Assembly: GCF_013267355.1 (NCBI RefSeq)
Contig: NZ_CP053985.1
Coordinates: 3,534,001 to 3,598,000, forward strand
DNA length: 64,000 bases
Reading direction: 5' to 3'
From: Achromobacter pestifer
GTDB taxonomy: Bacteria > Pseudomonadota > Gammaproteobacteria > Burkholderiales > Burkholderiaceae_B
Shown: one piece after another, positions 41,181 to 51,300 of the stretch
Numbering within the stretch: the stretch's first letter is position 1
Layout of the letters: every line of letters starts with the position of its first letter
Program-made: the position numbers and the translations under genes
The notes under the pieces: model-generated
What the model was told of the DNA's origin: nothing
The model's database searches: none
What the model saw: the letters and a program-made list of their open reading frames with translations, nothing else

Positions 41181-44100
41181 TGCGGCGCTCCGGGTTGCGT
41201 CTGGGCGGAGGATTCGGAAGCGGCGCCGATCACGGACGAGGGCAGGCGCAGGTTGCGCAGGCCCTGGCTGCCGCCGGGCTCGCTGCCGCCGGCGCCGGAC
41301 GCCTGGGCGTTGCTGATGATGCGCAGCTTCACTGGCACCGTCACGTTGGACTTACCCCAGCTCATGTTGAAGCTGCCGTCGGCGTTGGCGGTGCGCTGGG
41401 CGGTGGCGATCAAACGCTCCAGGCCGAAGCGGCCGGGTTCGTTGACGATCTCGACCACGCTGCCGTCGAAGGTGGTGGCGGTGATGCGCGCGCCGGGGGC
41501 GCCCTGCGCGTTGGGCCACACGAAATTGACCCACTGCGGCGGAGTGTTGCGGTAGCGCAGCTGCTGGCCGTCGATCTCGATCGTGTATTCGGTGACGCCG
41601 GCCGCGGGCTTGGGCTGGATCTGGAACAGCGTCTGGGGTTGGCTGGCCGCGCCGCTGCCGGCCGCGCCGCCCGAAAGCGGCGCCACCCATTGCGCGAAGT
41701 TGGCCGTGAAGGCGGGCTGCAGGCTCACGCCCATGTCGCCCCAGGTGCGCGCCGTGAGGATGTCGCCGCGGCGCACGGTCAGCGGACCCAGCGTGTCGTT
41801 GACGTACCTGGCGATGCTGCCCTGCGGGCCGAACACCTGGCCGATCTCGTCGCTGCTGGCCTCCACGCTGGCGCGGCTGGCGAAGGGATACTTCTCCGCC
41901 AGGGTCTGGTTGAACGGACGGTAGACCTGCGCGTTCCAGACCTTGTTCAGCTCGGACTCCGCCGGTTGCATGGTCACGGCGTAGGCCTGGATCAGCGGGC
42001 GCACCAGCAGCGGACGCAGGGTCTCGCGCTGCGTCGCCGACATGCCTGCCAGCATCTGCTCGTCCACCAGCTTCAGCGCATCGGCCAGTTCCGATTCCTT
42101 GCCTTCCAGCGTCTGGCGCATCAGCGTCAGCGCGCCGGGGCCGGGATCGCCCTGGTTGTTCAGCAGGTTGAAGCGGGTGCGGATCTTCGACAGCGCGCCC
42201 ATGTAGTTGCCCAGCAGCGACTGATTGTCGCGCGTGACCACCAGGCGCGCCACGTCGGAGAACTCGCGGCCCACCGGACCCATCGGAATCGCCTCGCCGT
42301 TGGCGGTGGTGGCGGGCGCGGCGGACGGCGGCGTCTGGCGCAGGATGACGCGCTTGAACCAGCCGACCAGGCCGCTCTGCGCCTGCTGCAGCCCGGCGTT
42401 GATCAGCGAAGGATTGTCCCAGGAGGTCTGCTCATAGGTGGTGTTGATGAGTTTGGCGATGGGCGAGGTCTGCGGATCGCCCAGGCGGTTCATCGCGCCC
42501 ACCGATTGCTCGAAGCTGGTGAAGGGCTTGATTGTCACGCCGCGCAGGAACTTCTGCCATTCCTCGGCGTACTCGGTCTTGTACATCGTCGCCAGGCTTT
42601 TCTGGATCTGCTCCGGGCTGCCTTCCAGTGTCAGGTCGTCGCGCGCGTTCACGCCCAGCACCCAGTCGCTGGTCTGCACTTCCTTCTTGGCCGCCTCGCC
42701 GATGGCGGGCTGGATGTACTGCTCCCAGGCTTCACGCGTGAAGGTGCCGGGGATGGCGTAGCTGCCCGCGACCACGCCCGCGTCGTTCTCGCCGACGATG
42801 CGTGCCACCGTCATGGCCTGGAAGCGCGTGGCGGCGCGCGCCTTGAGCGTGGCATAGGCGCGTTCGCGCGCCGGCATGCCCTGCATCACGGCGCGCAGGC
42901 TGCCTCGGGTCTTCTCGACCAGCGCCAGATTGGTGTCGATCTGCGGCCAGCCGTCGTCCTGCGCCCGGCCGACATAGAACGAGATCAGCCGCTCGGCGCT
43001 GCGGATCAACTGGTCGCGCGGCATGGCGCCGCGGTTGGTCTCCAACCAGCCGCGCCAGAAACGCGTGATCTGGTCGGACAGGTGCGTGGGGTCCACGTGC
43101 TGATGATTGGCCATCATCAGATAGGTCTTGAGCGCGTTGTAGGCGTCGTCCGCATTGGTGGGCGAGGCATCCTGGAACAGGGTGTCGCCATTGGCTGCCT
43201 GCGCGGCGCGGGCCTGCTGCGGCGCCGGTTGCGGCGCGCTCCCGTTGGCCGCCGCGGCAGAGGTATCGACCTTGGCCAGGAAGTCTTCCAGGCTGGTCTT
43301 CACCGGCGTCAGCATGAATTGGCGTGCACCGTTGTAGTACTCGGCCAGCAGCCGCTCCTTCAGCACGTCGCCCTGGTACAGGCCGAGTCCCAGGGACCAC
43401 GGCCGGCTGGAGGAATATCGGTCCAGTTGCTCGATGCGGTCCTGCAGGATCTCCATCGCTTCGAGCCTGCTCTGCAGGTCGGTGCGCTCGCTTTGCAGGC
43501 GCACCACCTTGTCCAGGTCGGCCTGCACGTTGTGCGCGAGTTGCCGGTTGCCCAGGTACGACCAGCTCCAGCCGCCCAGCACCAGTCCCAGCGCCAGCAC
43601 CAGGCCGAAGAAGGCCAGATAGCGCATGCGCGTCTTGGCGGGGCTGGCGTGCTGGCGCACCAGCTTCTTGTCCGCGAAGATCACGCTGGAGAACAGGTCG
43701 CGCAGGAAAAAGCCGTTGTTGGAGGTCACGCTGCGCGACTGCGCGCGCGCGGCGGGACGCAGCTCGAAGCGTTCGGCCAGCCGTTCGGTTGACGTGCTTT
43801 GCGTGACGCCTTCCTGCAGCGCGCTGGTGAAGTAGAAGCCACGGAATACCGGCTTGTACTGGAACGGATTGGTCTCGAACAGCGTCGACAGGAACGTGCG
43901 CAGCGCGGGCTTGATGCCGGCGAATTCCAGCGGAAACGTCAGCAGGCCCGGGGGCAGGTCGCGGCTGTTGCGCAGCGAGATCTGCGCCGTGCCCATTTCC
44001 TTCAGGCCTTCATACAGCTCGTCGAAGCGGCTGTCGAACAGCGCCAGCACGTCGCGGTTTTCCTCGGCGCCGTAGGGCAGGGTCGCGCCCCAGACGCGGT

Positions 44101-44977
44101 CGCGCTCGCTCTGGTCGCTGTCGGAGAAGAACTCGCTGAAGCCCGAGATCAGGTCGGCTTTGGTGAAGATGATGTAGACCGGCGCGAACACTTCCAGGCG
44201 GTCGGTCAGCTCCTGCACGCGCTGGCGCAGGTTCTTGGCCAGGTTGATCGCGAACTCGGGGCCTGCGCCCGTCAGCTCGTCGATGCTGGCGGCGACGATG
44301 ATGCCGTTGATGGGCGCCTTGGGACGGTGCCGCTTGAGCAGGTCCAGGAAACCCATCCATTCGTTGCGGTCCTCTTCATGCACCGAGTAGCGCCCGGCGG
44401 TGTCCAGCAGGATGCCTTCGGTGGTGAAGAACCAGTCGCAGTTGCGCGTTCCACCCACGCCTCGCACCGCCGCGCCGTTCTTGTCCGCGAAGGGGAACTG
44501 CAGGCCGGAATTGATCACGGCGCTGCTCTTGCCGGCCGCGGGGTTGCCGATGACGATGTACCAGGGCAACTCGTACAGAGCCTCGTTGCCCGAGGTCTGG
44601 CCGATCTTCGAGGTCTTGATGGTGCGTACCGCCTGGGTCAGCCGCGTGCGCAGCGCTTCCACGTCATTGCGGTTGGCGGCGGCGCCGGTCTGCACCTGCT
44701 GCTCCAGCATATCGCCCAGGTTCTTGTTTGCCTTGCGGGTGCGCCGCCGGCGCCACAGATAGGCGCATAGCCACAGCAGCACGCAGACGCCCAGGGCGAT
44801 GCCCGCCCAGACCAGGCCGATCTCCACCGTGTCGGCGAACAGGAACAGGAACACCACCAGGGCCAGCAGCCCGAGCGCCATGAAGGTGCGGGGACTGGCC
44901 AGCGCGCGCGAGGACCAATGTCGGCCTTCGCTGATGGCGCGGGAGGCGCCGGATAGGAGATCGGAGGGGCTGCGCAT
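41177..44977 (-). CDS. tssM: T6SS membrane complex protein TssM (IcmF)
   Basis: A 1266-residue inner-membrane protein. Two N-terminal helices (about residues 30-75), a cytoplasmic NTPase domain with Walker A GNPAAGKSSAVI near residue 140, a third helix near residue 450 and a large periplasmic part match TssM/IcmF. It forms the trans-envelope channel with TssJ and TssL. All landmarks and the length are normal. It overlaps tagF by 4 bases and lies 23 bases after the ketosynthase-like gene, in one transcription unit. Confidence 0.95.
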   Translation of the reverse strand: MRSPSDLLSGASRAISEGRHWSSRALASPRTFMALGLLALVVFLFLFADTVEIGLVWAGIALGVCVLLWLCAYLWRRRRTRKANKNLGDMLEQQVQTGAAANRNDVEALRTRLTQAVRTIKTSKIGQTSGNEALYELPWYIVIGNPAAGKSSAVINSGLQFPFADKNGAAVRGVGGTRNCDWFFTTEGILLDTAGRYSVHEEDRNEWMGFLDLLKRHRPKAPINGIIVAASIDELTGAGPEFAINLAKNLRQRVQELTDRLEVFAPVYIIFTKADLISGFSEFFSDSDQSERDRVWGATLPYGAEENRDVLALFDSRFDELYEGLKEMGTAQISLRNSRDLPPGLLTFPLEFAGIKPALRTFLSTLFETNPFQYKPVFRGFYFTSALQEGVTQSTSTERLAERFELRPAARAQSRSVTSNNGFFLRDLFSSVIFADKKLVRQHASPAKTRMRYLAFFGLVLALGLVLGGWSWSYLGNRQLAHNVQADLDKVVRLQSERTDLQSRLEAMEILQDRIEQLDRYSSSRPWSLGLGLYQGDVLKERLLAEYYNGARQFMLTPVKTSLEDFLAKVDTSAAAANGSAPQPAPQQARAAQAANGDTLFQDASPTNADDAYNALKTYLMMANHQHVDPTHLSDQITRFWRGWLETNRGAMPRDQLIRSAERLISFYVGRAQDDGWPQIDTNLALVEKTRGSLRAVMQGMPARERAYATLKARAATRFQAMTVARIVGENDAGVVAGSYAIPGTFTREAWEQYIQPAIGEAAKKEVQTSDWVLGVNARDDLTLEGSPEQIQKSLATMYKTEYAEEWQKFLRGVTIKPFTSFEQSVGAMNRLGDPQTSPIAKLINTTYEQTSWDNPSLINAGLQQAQSGLVGWFKRVILRQTPPSAAPATTANGEAIPMGPVGREFSDVARLVVTRDNQSLLGNYMGALSKIRTRFNLLNNQGDPGPGALTLMRQTLEGKESELADALKLVDEQMLAGMSATQRETLRPLLVRPLIQAYAVTMQPAESELNKVWNAQVYRPFNQTLAEKYPFASRASVEASSDEIGQVFGPQGSIARYVNDTLGPLTVRRGDILTARTWGDMGVSLQPAFTANFAQWVAPLSGGAAGSGAASQPQTLFQIQPKPAAGVTEYTIEIDGQQLRYRNTPPQWVNFVWPNAQGAPGARITATTFDGSVVEIVNEPGRFGLERLIATAQRTANADGSFNMSWGKSNVTVPVKLRIISNAQASGAGGSEPGGSQGLRNLRLPSSVIGAASESSAQTQPGAPQ

Positions 44978-45000
44978 GGTTTGAGCTATGTTCTTGTGGG

Positions 45001-46389
45001 TCAGGCGGGGAGGGGTTCGGAGGAAGACACCAGCACCAGCGTCCGCAGCGCGGGGTCCTGGGTCATGAGTGCGAGCACGGGCGCGCCGGCCTGGGCGCAG
45101 GCGGCGCCCGCGACGGCCACGGTCAGCAGATGCGCGGCCGCGCCGGTGTGGCCGCAGCCGGAGCCCACGGCCAGGCAGTCCTGATTGGGGTCCAGCGCCG
45201 GAAACAGCGCCGCAGCCAGGCCGGCGGTCTCCAGCGGGCGGCTGCCACGGTGGTCGGCATCGCTGATCAACGCGGCCACGCCGTCGGCGGGCTGGTCTTG
45301 TTCGGCCAGGAATTGCGTGGCCAATTCGGTCAGCCGGGGTTCATGCAGCGCGCCGCGCGCGTCGGCGCCGACCGCGCGCTGCGCTTGTGCCGACAGGATA
45401 AGGATCAGCGCGGAGTCGGTACGTGCGGGCTCGCCGCCGGACGCTTGCGCGGCCAGGTCCAGCAGCAGGCCCGCCGCGGCTTCGCCAGGAACCTGGCCCT
45501 GCGGATTGGAATTGGTCATGAGCTGGCCTGCGGCGTCCCATTGCTCCACCCGTGTGGCGTCGATGTAGGAATCGGCGACCGCGACCAGACGCAGCGTGGC
45601 GCTGCGCGCGGTCAGGGGTTCCTGCGCCAGCTGGCGCAATAGGCCGTCGCAGGCGAGCGCGTCTTGCGCGGCATGCAGGCGCTGAACGATGCGACTGGCC
45701 GGCCATGTGGCCATCGCGCGCACCTGGTGCGCGGCATGGTCGCGCACGGCGTCGGGCCATTGCGCCGGCAGCAGCAGTTCCAGCTGCAGCAGCGGCCAGG
45801 CTTCGTCGCGTTGCGGTTCGTCCTGGTTCAGCACGATGCCGCGCGCCTCCTGCGACAGCGCCTCCACCACTTCCGCCAGCAGAGCGGTTGCGCGCACGCG
45901 TTCTTCCTCGAGCGCGGCGGCCGGGGCGCGGGCCTCGCGCGCCGTTGCGCGCAGCGCATCGGTATCGAGCTGCGGCGCGCGCGCGCTGAAGACCGGAAAG
46001 CCTTGCGTGTTCTTGAAAGAGGGATCCAGGTCCGGACGCTGCTGTGCGGCCAGCGCCGCGTGGATGGCGGCGGGCTCGCTGCCCATGGCGGCGCTGGCCG
46101 CGCTGGCCAGCACGCGCAGGCGCGCGGCGGCCGGCGCGGGCTCGGCGGTTGAGGCCGTGTTGTCCTGTGCAGGCTGGGCCGGCGCGGCGCGGGCCTCGCG
46201 CCGCGCGTGGACGATGCGCGCGCCGCCCCATGCAGCGACAATCAGCGCCAGCGGCAGCGCGAACAGATAGAGGCCGATGTCCACGCCCGTGGGCAGCGTG
46301 CGCGACTCCTGCCACCAGATGATGACGGCGAGCCAGACCACGCCGAAGACTAGGGCCAGCAGGAGCCCGGTTCTGAGTATGCGGCTCAT
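45001..46389 (-). CDS. Membrane-anchored ketosynthase-like protein of the T6SS locus
   Basis: A 462-residue protein with two N-terminal membrane helices (about residues 6-26 and 38-57) and an Ala-rich linker. The soluble part resembles beta-ketoacyl synthase folds: ADSYIDATRVEQW (like the DSYLDP-type segment), GQVPGEAAAGLLL (like GFIPGEGAA) and GCGHTGAAAHLL (like GHTLGAAG, with the catalytic-type His). I see no convincing DTACSS-type nucleophile Cys, so it may be a non-catalytic relative. It lies between a tagX-like gene and tssM in one operon. The fold assignment is mine from motifs; function is unknown. Confidence 0.6.
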   Translation of the reverse strand: MSRILRTGLLLALVFGVVWLAVIIWWQESRTLPTGVDIGLYLFALPLALIVAAWGGARIVHARREARAAPAQPAQDNTASTAEPAPAAARLRVLASAASAAMGSEPAAIHAALAAQQRPDLDPSFKNTQGFPVFSARAPQLDTDALRATAREARAPAAALEEERVRATALLAEVVEALSQEARGIVLNQDEPQRDEAWPLLQLELLLPAQWPDAVRDHAAHQVRAMATWPASRIVQRLHAAQDALACDGLLRQLAQEPLTARSATLRLVAVADSYIDATRVEQWDAAGQLMTNSNPQGQVPGEAAAGLLLDLAAQASGGEPARTDSALILILSAQAQRAVGADARGALHEPRLTELATQFLAEQDQPADGVAALISDADHRGSRPLETAGLAAALFPALDPNQDCLAVGSGCGHTGAAAHLLTVAVAGAACAQAGAPVLALMTQDPALRTLVLVSSSEPLPA

Positions 46390-46417
46390 GGATGCGATCC
46401 GACGTTTGCGGAGTTGA

Positions 46418-47269
46418 TCATTGCGCGGCCTCGCCGTTGCGCCGCATGACGCCGGGGCGGCGTAGTTCGGTGTGGCCGAAGTCCATCATCTTCCAGCGGC
46501 CGCCCCAGGTCAGGCCGACGCGCTCGGCGGTTTCGCCGAAGAGTTCATAGCCGCGCATGGCCCAGGGATCCTTCTCGGACACGACCACCTTGCCGTCGCG
46601 CAGGAAGGCGCTGTCCGCGGCCAGACCAAACTGGTGATAGCTCTGGTAGGCGCCGGCATTGGTCACGTGCGAGCCCATCTTCGCGAGTTGCGCCTGGCGG
46701 TCCGGGCTGCGATAGCCTTCGATCAGCACCATCTCGTAGCCGTGCTCTTCACGCATCACGCGGTAAGCGGCCAGCAGGCGCTGGCGGTAATCGGCGTCCA
46801 GCAGGTTCCAGTCGCGGCTGGCGCCGCCCAGGTTGGGACGCACCAATTCCACTTCGCGCGTGGTGAATGCTTCAGGCGCCAGCGGGGGCGGCGGGACCAG
46901 TCTTTCGCCGGTCAGCAAAGCCTGGATGCGGGGGTCCGGACCCGCGGTCCGATCCTCGTAAACAAATGTGTGATTGTGTCGCATGACGAAAGCGAAAAGT
47001 GACGGAAGCAGCACCACCAGCAGGCCTACGGCGATGTGCCAGCGGTACGCCGAAAACGCGCCGCCGGCCTTTCCGAAGCCCGCGCGCAGCGCCTGCGCGG
47101 AGTCGCCCACGGCCCCGCCGGCGTGTCCCGCGCCGCGCGCCATGCCCCGGCGTATTCCCTGCGCGAACGCGCGCGCTCCCCGTGCCGAGGCCTCCCGCAA
47201 GGACGGAAAGACAAGCAACGCGGAGACGCCGATGGCGAGCAGAAAGTAGAGAGGCAGCAGGAGCAGCAA
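46418..47269 (-). CDS. M15-type peptidoglycan peptidase, TagX-like
   Basis: A 283-residue membrane-anchored peptidase. Hydrophobic segments lie near residues 1-20 and 80-100, followed by a D-Ala-D-Ala carboxypeptidase/endolysin domain. Zinc-site motifs are SYHQFGLAADSAF (His and Asp) and, near the C terminus, DFGHTEL (His); EGYRSPDRQ also fits the family. In Acinetobacter, TagX is an M15-type L,D-endopeptidase that lets the T6SS cross the cell wall; the position beside tssM supports the same role here. The gene starts the tagX to ompA block. Confidence 0.82.
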   Translation of the reverse strand: MLLLLPLYFLLAIGVSALLVFPSLREASARGARAFAQGIRRGMARGAGHAGGAVGDSAQALRAGFGKAGGAFSAYRWHIAVGLLVVLLPSLFAFVMRHNHTFVYEDRTAGPDPRIQALLTGERLVPPPPLAPEAFTTREVELVRPNLGGASRDWNLLDADYRQRLLAAYRVMREEHGYEMVLIEGYRSPDRQAQLAKMGSHVTNAGAYQSYHQFGLAADSAFLRDGKVVVSEKDPWAMRGYELFGETAERVGLTWGGRWKMMDFGHTELRRPGVMRRNGEAAQ

Positions 47270-47459
47270 GGAGGTCCCTCAGTTACGAAGGCGTAATCTT
47301 TTGTTCTATTTGGGATTCAGGCAAGCGCTTGGGCGTTGCAAAACGCGTCTGTAGCTTAGAACTCGTAACAAGAAACGGTGATGTGAAAGAAGTCATCAGG
47401 TATTCTCGAACCCCTTGGTTACAGGGGTGCAGACAGCCCCTGCAGACACGGGACTTCGC

Positions 47460-48326
47460 ATGGCAGAAGACGAAAAAAGATCGCGATCACCGACCTCTGT
47501 TCCCAGCTTGCTCGCAGGACGTTCACCGTCATCGGATGAACGCGCGGCCTCGCGCATCCTCGCCGCGCTTGAGGGCCGGGTGCCGGACGCGGAGGTCAAA
47601 CACCTGGCGCCCAAGCGCCGTTCCCGCCTGCCGCTGGCCCTGCTGCTGGTGTTGTTGACTGGCGCCGCGGGCGCCATGCTGTACAGCGTGTTCGATACGC
47701 CGCCGCTGCCTGTGGTTGCCGAATCAACTCCCCCGGCCGCGCAGCCGCCCCAGCCCGCGGCCGTGTCGCCTGCGCCGGCCGCGAGTGCACGCGTGGCAGC
47801 GGCCGATGCCGACACGCAGCCTGCTTCGGCTGCCGTCATCGAAGACCATCCCCTGGCGCAATTGGGACTTCCCAATGCCGATGAGGACCGCGTGCCCGAG
47901 AATCCCTTGTCGGCGCTGGCCGTCACCGCCGCGCCGCCGCCTCGTGCAGCGTTGCAGGCGCAGGCTGCCGCGCCCAAGGCAACCGGACCCACCGTGCAGC
48001 GCGCGAACACCTCGCAAGCCGCGCCCAAGGCGCCGCCCCAGGCCGCGCCGCAGCGCGCGAAGACGCCGCGCAACGATTCCGACGCCGCGCTGCTGGCCGC
48101 GCTGATGTCCTATGGCCTGCCGCCTGCTTCGCCGCCTGGGACCAAGGTCTACAAGAACGACGGCGTCTTTGTCCGCGAACTGCCGGGCTCGCCCCTGGCG
48201 GCGCGCCTGGAGCAGTGCCGCAAGCTGGGCTTCCTGGAAAGCGAGCAATGCCGCTTGCGGGTGTGTTCAGGCTATTGGGGCACCGCGCCCGAATGCCCCA
48301 ATCCGCAAGCCCAGGTCGAACCCTGA
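47460..48326 (+). CDS. Single-pass membrane protein encoded before vgrG
   Basis: A 288-residue protein: charged N terminus, one membrane helix (about residues 57-77), a long Ala/Pro-rich periplasmic linker and a compact C-terminal domain with paired cysteines (EQCRKLGFLESEQCRLRVC, then GTAPECPNPQ). I recognise no family. It is 26 bases upstream of vgrG on the same strand and so may be part of the effector cassette. ATG 47460 was chosen; a longer reading from 47415 has no better binding site. Confidence 0.65.
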   Translation: MAEDEKRSRSPTSVPSLLAGRSPSSDERAASRILAALEGRVPDAEVKHLAPKRRSRLPLALLLVLLTGAAGAMLYSVFDTPPLPVVAESTPPAAQPPQPAAVSPAPAASARVAAADADTQPASAAVIEDHPLAQLGLPNADEDRVPENPLSALAVTAAPPPRAALQAQAAAPKATGPTVQRANTSQAAPKAPPQAAPQRAKTPRNDSDAALLAALMSYGLPPASPPGTKVYKNDGVFVRELPGSPLAARLEQCRKLGFLESEQCRLRVCSGYWGTAPECPNPQAQVEP

Positions 48327-48352
48327 GTCTTCAGAGAAGGTTTTTCCCCGCA

Positions 48353-51300
48353 ATGGATCCGACTGCAACGCCCGGCCTGTTCAGTTCCGACGCCCGCCTC
48401 TACAGCCTGGAAGGCGAGGGCGCGCTCGCCTCGCTGCAGGTCGAGGGCTGGATCGCGCGCGAAGCCTTGTCGGGCATCTCGCAGACGCGCGTGGTCGCGC
48501 TGTCCGACAACGCCGGCCTGGATCTGCGCGACATGATCGGACGCCCCGTGACGTTGTGGACCACGCGCGCCGATGGCAGTCGCGCGGGCCGTAGCGGCCT
48601 GGTCCGCGAAGCCGAGCTGCTGTCGGGCAACGCGGGCTTGGCGCGCTACCGCCTCACGTTCGCGCCCTGGCTGTGGCTGGCCACGCAGCAGCGCAACAGC
48701 CGCGTGTTCGAAGCGCGTTCCGTGCTGGACATCGTCGGCCATGTGTTGGGCGGCTACGAAGGCTATGTGCATCGCGTGGCCACCGACGCGGCTGAAGCGC
48801 AGGCTGGCCTGGCGCCGCGCCCCTACACCACGCAGTATCGCGAGACCGACCACGCCTTCATCAGCCGCCTGCTGGCCGAGGCGGGACTGGGCTGGACGGT
48901 GGTTGAAGACCCGGAGGTCCCTGCGCGGCATGTCGTGCTGATCTTCGCCGATAGCCGCGGCCTGGCCGAGGACGCGGAGTCCGCGGGCGAGGGCGTGCGC
49001 TTTCACCGTGCGGGCGCGACCGAATCGCGTGACACCGTGCAGGCCATGGCGCGCCAATGGCGGCGCGGTCCGGACCGCGTCACGGTCCTGGGCTGGCATG
49101 GCGGCGGCAAGCGCGCGGTGGCGGCCGAGGCGCTGGCGCGTCCTGTCGACGGCGGCGAGGATGCCGGCCTGGAATGGTACGAAGTCGCCGGCCACGGCAG
49201 CTTTGCCGATGAGGCCGAGGCGCGGCGTCAGGCCACCCTGGCGATGGAAGCCGTGCAGGCCGCTGCGGAAACCTTTGTCGGTCTGGGCAGCGTACGCACC
49301 TTCCGTTCCGGCACGCGCTTCACTTTGCAGAACATGTCTCCACTGGGGCCCGCCAGCGAAGAGGGCTTCGAGCCCGCCTTCGCGCTGGACCGGGTCGAGC
49401 ACGTAGGCATCAACAACCTGCCGCCCGAAACCCGCGCCTCGCTGGCGCAGCGGCTGGGCGGGCTGGATGCGTATCTGGCGTTGGACGCCGAGGCTCCCGA
49501 GTCGCCAGGCACCGAGCGCACGGGCGCCGATCCGTCGCGGCCAGACGCTGCCGTGTTGGCGAAGGCGCGCGAGGTCGGCTACGCCAACCGCTTCCAGGCG
49601 GTGCGCTGCGACCGTCCCTGGCGGCGGCCGCTGCCGCAGACACGAGGCGCGCGCCTGAGCGGCGCGCCGTCGGTCCACGGCGTGCACACGGCCATTGTCA
49701 CGGACGCGGACGGCGCGGTACAGGCGCGGGAGCAGGACGAGATCCTGCGCAACAAGCGCGGCGACGTGCGCATCCGTTTCCATTGGCAGGCCGACGACGC
49801 GGAGGGGCTGGCCAAGAGCCGCTGGGCCCGTGTGGCGCAGCGCCAATCGGGCGCGGGCATGGGAATGAGCTTCGTGCCGCGCATCGGCCAGGAGGTGCTG
49901 GTGCGCTTCCTGGACGACGACGTGGACCAGCCCATCGTCGTGGGCGCGCTGTACAACGGCCGCGGCGAGGGCGGCACGCCCGCCACGCCGGGCGGCCGCG
50001 ACGGCGGCCAGGCCGACACCCAGGTCTACGCCGCCGCGCGCGATACCGCGCCCAGCGCCCAGGCCAACCTGGCAGGGAGCAACGCGCCCGCCTGGCATGG
50101 CGCCGCGGGCGGCGACGAGAACCACCGCAACGCCGCCGCGCTGAGCGGCTTCAAGAGCAAGGAGTTCGGCGGCTCGGGCTACAACCAGATCGTGTTCGAC
50201 GACAGCGACGGACAACTGCGGCTGCAGATCAAGAGCAGCCAGGAAGCCAGTGAACTGAACCTGGGCCACCTGATCCATCAGGCCGGCAACTACCGCGGCG
50301 GCCTGCGCGGCCTGGGCGCCGAGCTGCGCACCGACGCTTACGGCGCCGTGCGCGGCGGCGCGGGCGTGCTGCTCAGCACCTACGCCGGCACCGCCGGCCC
50401 CGCAGGCGAGGCCGCAGGGCTGCAAGCGCTGGCCAGCCAGGCCGACCAGATGGTGCGTTCGCTGGACGGCGTGGTCGGCGCACACCAGGGCTTGCGGCTG
50501 GCGAGCGCGCTCGGCTCCAGGGGACCGGAAGCCAGCGTGCTGGACGACGGCAAGGCGCCGCTGGCCGCCATGCATCGCGCCGTATCCGGCACCGTCGCGG
50601 GCGAAAGCCTGGATGGCGCGCGCGGCGATGCCTCGGCCAAACACACCCAGGCAGCCGAGGGCAAGGTGCCGCACCTCACCGATCCGGTCGTGTTCATGGC
50701 CGCGCGCGCGGGCCTGGCGCAGGTCTCCGGCGAACACATGCAATACACCGCCGGCGAGACCGTGCACTGGTCGGCCGGCAAGGACCAGAACCTGGCCGTG
50801 ATGGGCGCGCTGCGCGTGCACACCGGCCAGGGCCTGGGCATCGTCGCTGGTCTGCAGCAGGGCGGCGCGGACTCCGGCCTGGACCTGATCTCCGCCACGG
50901 GCGACGTGCACGTTCAGGCCCAGCACGACATCCTGCGCGTGCAGGCGCAGAAGGACATTACCATCGGCAGCGCGCAGACCTCCGTGGAGTGTGCCGCGCC
51001 CAAACGCATCCGCATCGCCACCGCGGCCGGCGCCAGCATCGTGCTGGAAGGCGGCAACATTACCGTGACCGCGCCGGGGCGCATCGATGTGAAGACGGGG
51101 AACAAGCAGTTTGCCGGGCCGGACCAGATGTCCTATGCCCTGCCCGTGTTCGTGCAAAGCGCGCCCGCGCCGATGAAGCTGGCCCTGCGCCTGCAGGACA
51201 TGCCGGGGGCCCATGGCATCGCGCCGGAGGGCGAGACCTGGCGCATCGTGAAGGTGCCTGCGGAACTGAACGTGGTTCAACAGGGTGGACGCATCAACCC

